Positions 8,262 to 13,973 of a stretch of DNA of 13,973 bases are shown here, piece by piece. How positions within the stretch are numbered: position 1 is the stretch's first letter; each line of letters opens with the position of its first letter. The translations under genes were made by a program, and so were the position numbers. The stretch is from Choanephora cucurbitarum (lineage: Eukaryota; Mucoromycota; Mucoromycetes; Mucorales; Choanephoraceae), in NCBI GenBank assembly GCA_025331435.1, contig JAIWNI010000269.1, positions 1-13,973 of the forward strand. The letters run 5' to 3'. The notes under the pieces were generated by a model. That model made no database searches and had not been told where the DNA came from. It saw only the letters and a program-made list of their open reading frames with translations.

Positions 8262-9441
8262 ATGCAAAACAGTATGTCTGTGTTTCACAACATGATCTGT
8301 GAATCACAACACTGTCTGTGTTTACAAAATATATCTGTCACCCCCACCACCTTTGCGCTGTGGTGACTGTTCAAACTGCCACTCGTATTCCTACCGCACG
8401 TAGCGCCGTATCTGATCGCAGAATCACCGACCTGGAGGTAGCTGTTTTCCGCTTGACAAGAGAACGTGAGGAAGACAGAGCTGAAATCGTAGCTCTCAAA
8501 AGAAAAAATCAAGAACTTGACGCCAAGTTGAAGAAGCAACGTGAAAATGACAAGTTGTTTGGCTTTCCTGGTTCTGAGATTGAGTTGGAGTCGTTGAGAG
8601 TAAGTGAACTACATCTTATTGTCGATGATGATTTCTAATTTCTCCAACAATAGCAACTTGTCAAACGAATTGAAAAGAAGCATGTGGGTGCAGATGGCTG
8701 GGATCTTGGCGAGACTTTAATGCGTGGGGCCAACAACAGCAAAAAGGTGAAGGCAATCATTGACGATTTCTTTGTGGACACCGAAGTCCTCATCTTAACT
8801 CGCAATCACGTTTGGCTTCGGGAAGATATGCAAGCCTTTGTTAAGAGCAAGCTCAACCAACGCTACAAAAGTTGCAAGAAAAGAGCAAGCAAGCAGCAAA
8901 TGACAGAGGAGCAGCTAAACGCTGCAACTTTAAAGAACAGATATGCCACTCGCAAGAATCATGTAATACTTTTAGTCAATGCAATCTAAAACACACTTAT
9001 ATATACCTTTGTTTATCTAGATCTTGGCCAGACGATTGGACATCTTTGAAAATCATAGATCAAAGTTGTCAGGTCTCCCTCATCAGGCTGAGGATTACAT
9101 AGCTCTTTTGATTTCTGATATGACCTCAGATAGAGAAGATGGTTACGATGATTCTGACGAGCCTATTTTTGTTAGAAAAGCCCCAATTTATCGAAGTATT
9201 AAAGTAAGTATTGTCACTCACCTTGCTATGATATTCCTAATATAACTGACATGAAACTTCTTAATAGTGTGAGCAGTTTTTCGATCAATTGGATGACATC
9301 AGACACCAGAATAACAAAGCTTTAAATCCTAGATATGAAGTACCTCAAATGAGCGATCGAACATATCATCATCGTCCAAACGTCAACATGCAAGACTTGC
9401 GCAAGCTACCTGCCTGGGGTGTTGACTTTGCTGATGTCTAA
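8262..9441 (+). CDS. Multi-exon coiled-coil protein of unknown function (about 320 aa)
   Basis: Firm exons are 8404-8599, 8654-8962, 9021-9203 and 9268-9441. Their introns of 54, 58 and 64 nt start GTAAGT, GTAATA and GTAAGT and end in TAG, all in phase 0. Order of parts: a heptad coiled coil (SDRRITDLEVAVFRL, then charged repeats), a conserved-looking helical block (GADGWDLGETLMRGANNSK, TRNHVWLREDMQAFV), a basic region (YKSCKKRASK, NRYATRKNH), an acidic stretch (DREDGYDDSDE), and the tail PAWGVDFADV before TAA. The 5' end is unsure. Splicing out 8363-8403 (donor GTGACT, acceptor CGTAG) links an ATG at 8262 in frame and gives 321 codons, but the removed piece (TATRIPTARS) itself looks coding, so a frameshifted first exon is the alternative. 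AATAAA at 9468. I do not know the family name; the basic part suggests nucleic-acid contact (inference). Confidence 0.65.
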
Positions 9442-9467
9442 GTTCCTTTTGCTGCTTTTTTTTTGTA

Positions 9468-9473
9468 AATAAA
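9468..9473 (+). terminator. Polyadenylation signal of the 8262-9441 gene
   Basis: AATAAA 27 nt after the TAA stop, following a T-rich stretch. It lies in the 45-nt gap before the stop codon of the convergent minus-strand gene, so the 3' ends of the two transcripts probably overlap. Confidence 0.45.
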
Positions 9474-9486
9474 TATACTGTTTTTA

Positions 9487-10266
9487 TTATAGGTATCGTC
9501 TTGGAAAGTCAGCCGTAACTATAATCCCTTGAATTGGAAGACGTTCGATATGAATGGGTGTATATAGTTTCTGTACTGGAAGAACTGAATAAGACCCCAT
9601 CTTTTCAGATTCTTTTCTGAAAGGACGCATAGTTTCACCAGTGTGGGATTGAAGGTCTTCTATTCCAGTACGAGGATTTTTGTACCATTCAACGAAAGCA
9701 AAGTAGTGATTAAGACGAAATGTCTCTCCGTCTTCTTCGAATTCGGCAGTATGCTGAAAGAAAAAACTGGTTGCACCTGCTCGCAAATGTTCGTCAGTAT
9801 GTGTCATGTCCACACCTTCCAAGTCATCCACATCTACGTCGTTGCATCGGTAAGCGTTGAAATAGATTGCTGGCTGTCTTCCTGCTAATCAAGATTCGTA
9901 TGTATAGCCCAAAACTTGAATTTTTTTGAATTTTTTGATCTTGTTGTTGACAATAATCTGAGTGTCGTACTGTCTCTCGTAATACAACTTCAGGCATTCA
10001 AGCTCATTGTCTTTCAAGCGCGAAGTCTCGCTTTTGGTCTAAGGAGTGTGAACATAGCCATTCACAGATTGTCGCTCGAATCCTTTTGGATCGCCGTTGA
10101 TTTCTGAAAGCTTAATCAAGTCCAATAGAGAAAATGGTTCATTGATTAAAATAGGTACGTTCTCGTGCATGGTGTCTTCACTGTCATTTTTGTCATGCTT
10201 TTCGGCCTCAAAACCATGGTTCATATGAGCGATCTTCTTGATGAGTTCTCTAGTGCGTTTGTCCAT
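9487..10266 (-). pseudogene. Single-frame gene broken by two stop codons
   Basis: From ATG 10264-10266 one frame runs 260 codons to TAA 9487-9489 and is interrupted only by TAG at codon 76 (10039-10041) and TGA at codon 126 (9889-9891). Coding character continues across both: MDKRTRELIKKIAHMNHGFE, acidic HDKNDSED, then RLKDNELECLKLYYERQYD, then AIYFNAYRCNDVDVDD, and finally a domain with HYFAFVEWYKNP and SVLPVQKLYTPIHIERLP. No intron with usable GT-AG ends can remove either stop in frame. The last 110 residues recall the C-terminal domain of multicopy hypothetical proteins of Mucorales, from memory and unverified. It converges on the 8262-9441 gene with 45 nt between stops. A T/C-rich leader (10267-10310) and TATATA near 10426 precede it. 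Either a young pseudogene or a readthrough product. Confidence 0.62.
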
Positions 10267-10310
10267 TGCAAAAAGTTATAAAAAAGTAAAAGAAAGAAAA
10301 ATAAAAGAGA
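10267..10310 (-). promoter_or_regulatory. Pyrimidine-rich leader before the 10266 start codon
   Basis: On the minus strand a run of T with some C (TTTTTCTTTCTTTTAC) lies directly before the ATG. The decayed gene starting at 13108 has the same kind of leader. Such tracts are common before fungal start codons and support 10266 as the true start. Confidence 0.35.
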
Positions 10311-10465
10311 TGCTACTCTAATTGAATCTTATAATTCTGATGACGAAATCTTTTTATTTTTTCAGTAACACGGGTTTTTTTTCCGTATCCTTTTCTTTTA
10401 CTTTTCTCACACTTTTAAACACAACATATATACCTGTTACTGATTAAATGAGCACACTATTTTAA

Positions 10466-10657
10466 AAACGAGCAGCTTGTATAGAGCATCAAACAACTAC
10501 GCGAGACGAATATGACCGCATTAGATTCAGTTGCAAAGTCTGTCATAGAGAACAGCCCTACCAAAAAAAAATAAACAGATTTATGAAATATGTCTATGAT
10601 ATTATTTTATTGATTTGGGATGTAAAGAGAACAACTAGCGATAAGAGAGAAAAAGTA
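10466..10657 (+). pseudogene. Cysteine-pair (zinc-finger-like) coding fragment
   Basis: 64 codons are open between TAA at 10463 and TAA at 10658, with protein-like composition: EHQTTTRDEYDRIRFSCKVC, then HREQPYQKKINRFMKYVYDI. CKVC is the kind of Cys pair that starts a C2H2 or zinc-ribbon finger, but the expected His pair is not there (RFMKYV instead). No start codon in a good context and no splice partner were found. It lies upstream of, and divergent from, the 10266 gene. Real but eroded fragment, or chance; I lean slightly to a fragment. Confidence 0.28.
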
Positions 10658-10659
10658 TA

Positions 10660-11294
10660 ACAGACGAAGCAAAAGTAAAAACGAAAAGAGCAGAAAGAGA
10701 GAGATAAGCGCTTTACGAGCTGGTGTAGTGTTAAACGATTTCAGAATCGTGAGCAAAAATAATGGACCACCACGGCGCATATTCGAACCCAGCTTATATT
10801 TTTTGTTAGTAACTCTGCAAAAAAAGTGTCTCTAGATTTCAAAAATATGTAGGTGAGATATTATTATGGATTTGAATGATAAAATTGTCGACTTTTTTCT
10901 GCTCAGGCAAGTCCTGTAAGTTAAAAGAAGCTCTCTGCTAAGTTTCAAGTCGATCGGTGATGGTGAAGTGTCTTTATTTTTTTTAATGTTAAATTTCTTG
11001 AATAAAAAATCTGAAGTCAAAGAGAAATAGCAGAGGAAAGAATATTTTTACTTGAATTCAGAAAAAGAGATGAGAGAAATCAAATTGATTCTCAGTGAAT
11101 TCTCAAAAAGAGTTGCGATGGGGGGATAGTTACGAAAAGGGAAACAGATAATATCCTAAAAAAGAACATGGGGGGACGAGCTACTTCCATATGGATGAAA
11201 CATTTGAAACGATTTAGATAGCGTCTAAATTTTAAATGAGAGGCAATTTTTGGATGGTAGACTGAATTGAAGATTTAAGTGTAGGTGATACTAA
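10660..11294. other. Purine-rich spacer, no supported gene
   Basis: A/G-rich plus strand. A start-less frame of some 65 codons near 10636-10840 is mostly Lys/Arg/Glu, as purine runs give by chance. A 6-bp stem hairpin (ACGATT...AATCGT, 10737-10752) and a TTCGAAC-like piece at 10785 recall a tRNA but do not fold as one. Two similar blocks, ATGGGGGGATAGTTAC and ATGGGGGGACGAGCTAC, start at 11119 and 11169. Nothing here supports a function. Confidence 0.4.
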
Positions 11295-11645
11295 AGAATA
11301 GAGACAAGCAACGAGTTGAGTAGAGAAGAAGCAGATGCAATAAGCCAAAGGGTAGAAACGGAGAATTTTTACTTAATCAAGCTTGTGCACCCTAATTAAG
11401 AAGGTAGAAGTGAATGTTATGGTCAACAAGATGAGTGGTCTCATAAAGTGAAACATAGGATATAAGATAGTACTGGTTATCTCTTGTGTGAAATAAAAAA
11501 GATATACGAACGACAAGTCGCACAAAGAGAGCTTACGACTCTCTTTTTAATCATGTTGAGATATGAATCGTTAGTCTGCTGCAGTATAGTAGTTGATGTT
11601 CATCGTCTTGAATACAAAGCACTACTCTCTTTTTCTGTTCGTGAA
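11295..11645 (+). other. Long low-stop frame, possible eroded coding sequence
   Basis: One plus-strand frame runs 117 codons with only two stops (TAA 11397, TAA 11463); the last part is open for 60 codons (11466-11645) and includes YERQVAQRELTTLFLIML. There is no clear start, no recognised motif and no convincing splice site. It is longer than expected by chance at this base composition, but one such stretch in 14 kb is not remarkable. An 8-bp hairpin (11524-11546) lies inside it. Confidence 0.18.
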
Positions 11646-12140
11646 TAGCTGCTTCAAGTCAGGTAGCTGAAAGCGTACTCATGAGTTGCTGCTATGCTTA
11701 CTATACTCTATGAAACGCATATAGTTAGTAATAATCCTTTCGTGTGATTATATTAAAAGGTATACGCACTAAGTTATGTATCATTAGGACTTTTGCGACA
11801 AAGGTGATGCATCAAAGGTGTAGACAATCAGTTGTTAACTTAGAAAAGAGTAGAACGTAAGGATATTAAGAAAAAGAGAAAGAAAAAGAGAAAGAAAAAG
11901 GAAGCGAATAAAATAAGCCAAGCCATCTTAAAATAAAACTCTTTAGCCGATTCAAGACCTTTTTTGGATAGCCTTCAATTGGAAACAGAGACACAAGATG
12001 CAAAGTCAGGTTAAGTTAATACATATCTAAGATAATAAGCAAAATAGAAAGTTTGATTACCCTGACACATATACAAGATAATAAATAGGATACGACAGAC
12101 AAACTCTTGTTAAATCACGACCCCACATTCATCAAAGATC
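11646..12140. other. Spacer with a 12-bp purine tandem repeat
   Basis: No gene seen. The one clear structure is a three-copy tandem repeat of AAGAAAAAGAGA at 11868-11903 (third copy imperfect), inside a longer A/G tract. Stops are frequent in every frame elsewhere. Confidence 0.4.
11868..11903 (+). repeat. Tandem repeat, three copies of a 12-bp purine unit
   Basis: AAGAAAAAGAGA twice exactly, then AAGAAAAAGGAA. A simple polypurine microsatellite-like repeat, probably made by slippage. Confidence 0.75.
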
Positions 12141-13108
12141 TCACATATACAATGAATAATACACTTTATACCCATAAAAGTGGCTTTGAATGGTGAGCAA
12201 TGAATGCCTACTACTGTCATCTCTGAATATATTAACACTCTGATCAAACAAACCATTTCGTAAGACTAAAGAGTAATATAAGGTTGCCTTTATTTGATCT
12301 CCAATTTTACCATTATCTCTAAAACCAATGCACAAATCTTCCCAAAACATAAAGCCTATTTGCAAACCATTTACCTTTACACTATCAGTACTCATATGAA
12401 GCTATATGAGATGATCCACACAATCAAATCCAGAGTATTCGATAATCTTCATTATAACTTGCATAAAGCTGATTATCTTCGGTAAACCGTTGAAGAGATA
12501 TCCATTAACTTATCCAAAATGAGACTTGTAAACTGATCAGGTAAACGCACAATAGCTAATGCAAGATATTTCTATTAAACAACATGATCTCTTACTCTAA
12601 GGATTGCACAGATGCTTACCAATATATGCGAAATCGATTTGAGATAAACAACAGGTATAGGTAAACCATGTTGATCACCAAGTGCAAAGCTTTCTAATTA
12701 ACGTAAATAAATAAATATACAAGTAACACCTTAAACTACATTCAGTTTACCAGATATTTGAAAGAAGCATTGAGATGGTAGGCAAAAGAGGTAACATAGA
12801 TCGTACAGGTCGAACTGCTGGCTAAAGTGTTGACTAAAGAAGAAAAAGAAAAGTAGTCCGTATACATATATAAAGTAAAAGTGTGGTTTTACTTACTATC
12901 AACGTGTAGGAGAAATAACAAGTCGTATAGCATCTCTAAGGTCTGTCGGTTCAAGAGGAAGGTGTGCTTCAAAGTAAAACTGATTGACGGCTTTTTCAAA
13001 GTGATTGAACTGTATAGCGCAAATGTTGGTTCTAAAAGTAAGGTGTACTGACTGTTCGTAACGTGTATTCGACAGCTAAGCGTATTCAGTGTACAAGATG
13101 GTCGACAT
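12141..13108 (-). pseudogene. Decayed four-exon gene, family unknown
   Basis: ATG 13106-13108 follows a T/C-rich leader. Exon 1 (13108-12897) reads MSTILYTEYA, TAG (13076-13078), then SNTRYEQSVHLTFRTN, FEKAVNQFYFEAHLPLEP, LRDAIRLVISPTR and TGA (12899-12901) just before donor GTAAGT. Exon 2 is 12833-12751, exon 3 12693-12620, exon 4 from 12571. Introns of 63, 57 and 48 nt start GTAAGT, GTAAAC and GTAAGC, end in TAG, and their phases (2, 1, 0) keep one frame through FALGDQHGLPIPVVYL and IVRLPDQFTSLILDKLMDIS. A frameshift near 12480 moves to TEDNQLYASYNEDYRI, a TGA falls at 12424-12426, and a second shift near 12395 leads to NGLQIGFMFWEDLCIGF and DNGKIGDQ, ending at TGA 12141-12143. Four agreeing splice segments show a real former gene. 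It diverges from the gene at 13223. No function assigned. Confidence 0.58.
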
Positions 13109-13222
13109 GAGTGTTTAAGGAAGTAAATAGAATAAAGAGGAAAGGAAAAAGGAAAAAGTAAAATACCAAATACACTGGGAAAGTAAAATATCATCACGAC
13201 ACGTCATCATACAGCCAATAAG
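13109..13222. promoter_or_regulatory. 114-bp divergent spacer with CCAAT and pyrimidine leader
   Basis: Lies between the two outward-reading genes. The minus-strand side is a T/C-rich leader (13120-13165). The plus-strand side has ACGTCA at 13201-13206, the core of bZIP-type sites, and CCAAT at 13215-13219, which is only a few nt before the proposed ATG at 13223, so the true start of that gene may be further in. A shared promoter is likely from the layout but not shown. Confidence 0.3.
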
Positions 13223-13969
13223 ATGATGGAGCAAATCATTCAAAATGCCAAATATGGAATAATCAAATTGTATAAGGTGTATGCGTTGACGATCTTGTTG
13301 ACAAAAATAACAAAAATGGTAAATACAAATTCTTTACTGACATGCACATGATGTTGGGAAATATTGGAAACTGCAAATTATATACACATCTGGCTAAAGA
13401 CATCATTCTGTCTGTATCATCTCGAAAGTATAAATATTCTATAGATGTAGGACATCAAACTAGCAATCTTTATCTTGCTTTTACAAACCAATTTAGTATC
13501 CATTTGAAATGGTAAGCAGACAACCATTAAACTGAATTAAATCGACATCCTTATACTTCAGACCTTGAGATGAGTGATAAGATAGAAGCCGCATTTTTAT
13601 TTGGCATTAACAATATAGTGATGATGTAAAATATTTGCTTGTATCGCTCAGTATCGCATACGATGTGTAAGGTTGGCTACTATTTGATATTATACTCCAG
13701 GACAAATCTCTCTTATCAGCGACTAATATACATTGACCGTCATCCTGAGCTTGTTTAACATTGAATCAAATGCAAACCATTCGCTAGATTGTAATGCACA
13801 GACCTTATTCAAGCCTTTTGATCCATCATTAACTCAAAGTCCTTTCTTTAATATGCATTCCCAACTCACTCGTCAATTTCCTCTTTGCAGTTGGAAGCTT
13901 GTAACATTTATTCATAAGTGTGATACTAATCGATGCCATCAAGCTACCATCAATAAAACTGTAATATGA
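13223..13969 (+). pseudogene. Decayed multi-exon gene at right edge, family unknown
   Basis: ATG 13223 opens MMEQIIQNAKYGIIKLYKVY. A one-base shift near 13284 moves to a frame open for 79 codons (13276-13512): VDDLVDKNNKNGKYKFFTDM, LYTHLAKDIILSVSSRKYKY, SNLYLAFTNQF. Exon-like 13562-13625 (after acceptor ACTTCAG; donor GTAAAA) reads EMSDKIEAAFLFGINNIV and joins in phase, across a 75-nt intron ending CTCCAG, to 13701-13755 (LSYQRLIYIDRHPELV). A second shift leads to LFNIESNANHSLDC and PFDPSLTQSPFFNMHSQL, which reaches TGA 13967-13969. The first junction (13512/13562) is out of phase by one base. The middle junction and the protein-like text argue for a former gene. I recognise no domain. Its last exons may lie outside the window. 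Confidence 0.45.
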
Positions 13970-13973
13970 TACA

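Noticed and set aside
9889..10041. Reassigned stop codons (TAG or TGA read as an amino acid) to explain the broken genes
   Set aside because: TAG, TAA and TGA all occur as plausible natural ends here (TAG 1223-1225, TAA 9439-9441), and the other decayed genes also have frameshifts, which recoding cannot explain.
10716..10798. tRNA-like look: GAGCTGG pairs with CCAGCTT, hairpin ACGATT...AATCGT, TTCGAAC
   Set aside because: The anticodon loop would have 6 nt or 4 nt rather than 7, no T-stem forms around TTCGAAC, and no D-stem is visible. A chance set of small inverted repeats is more likely.
11524..11549. Hairpin plus T-run as an intrinsic terminator
   Set aside because: The organism is clearly eukaryotic (introns, TATA/AATAAA), so a bacterial terminator is not expected, and no Pol III gene was found upstream.
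12889..13197. 102-codon minus-strand ORF
   Set aside because: It is in another frame over exon 1 of the decayed gene starting at 13108 and begins in the pyrimidine-rich leader, hence its Phe/Ser/Leu-rich text.

Overview
The window looks like gene-poor, AT-rich nuclear DNA of an early-diverging filamentous fungus, most probably Mucoromycota (Mucor/Rhizopus type). The reasons are GT-AG introns of about 40-75 nt, pyrimidine-rich leaders before start codons, TATA and AATAAA signals of eukaryotic type, and a fungal Ty3/Gypsy retrotransposon. There are no bacterial operons, ribosome-binding sites or CRISPR arrays, and no tRNA or rRNA gene that I could support.

Layout, left to right. Positions 395-1225 (+) hold an intact three-exon gene for a 238-residue coiled-coil protein of unknown function. 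Positions 1357-2446 (+) hold a decayed multi-exon gene with good splice phases but in-frame stops. Positions 2691-3005 (+) hold another interrupted reading frame, which stops where a truncated Ty3/Gypsy element begins. The element lies on the minus strand at about 3005-5765: 5' LTR, an 11-nt candidate self-primer site, gag, then protease and the first part of reverse transcriptase. RNase H, integrase and the 3' LTR are missing. Positions 5905-7119 (-) hold a decayed gene with three Myb/SANT-like repeats in which several expected tryptophan codons read TGA. Positions 7433-7570 hold a weak MITE-like segment containing a perfect 18-bp palindrome.

Positions 8262-9441 (+) hold a well-preserved multi-exon gene (about 320 residues, coiled coil plus basic and acidic parts) whose 5' end is uncertain. 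It converges on 9487-10266 (-), a gene with one continuous frame broken by exactly two stops. Positions 10466-10657 hold a small cysteine-containing frame. Positions 10660-12140 are purine-rich with no supported gene. At the right edge two decayed multi-exon genes diverge from a 114-bp spacer: 12141-13108 (-) and 13223-13969 (+).

The main message is that one or two intact genes sit among at least five decayed, spliced genes and a broken retroelement. Most of the decayed genes are invisible to simple ORF calling because they are short exons without a start. I could not identify a pathway that the genes share. A fossil accessory or mobile region is an inference, not something the sequence proves.
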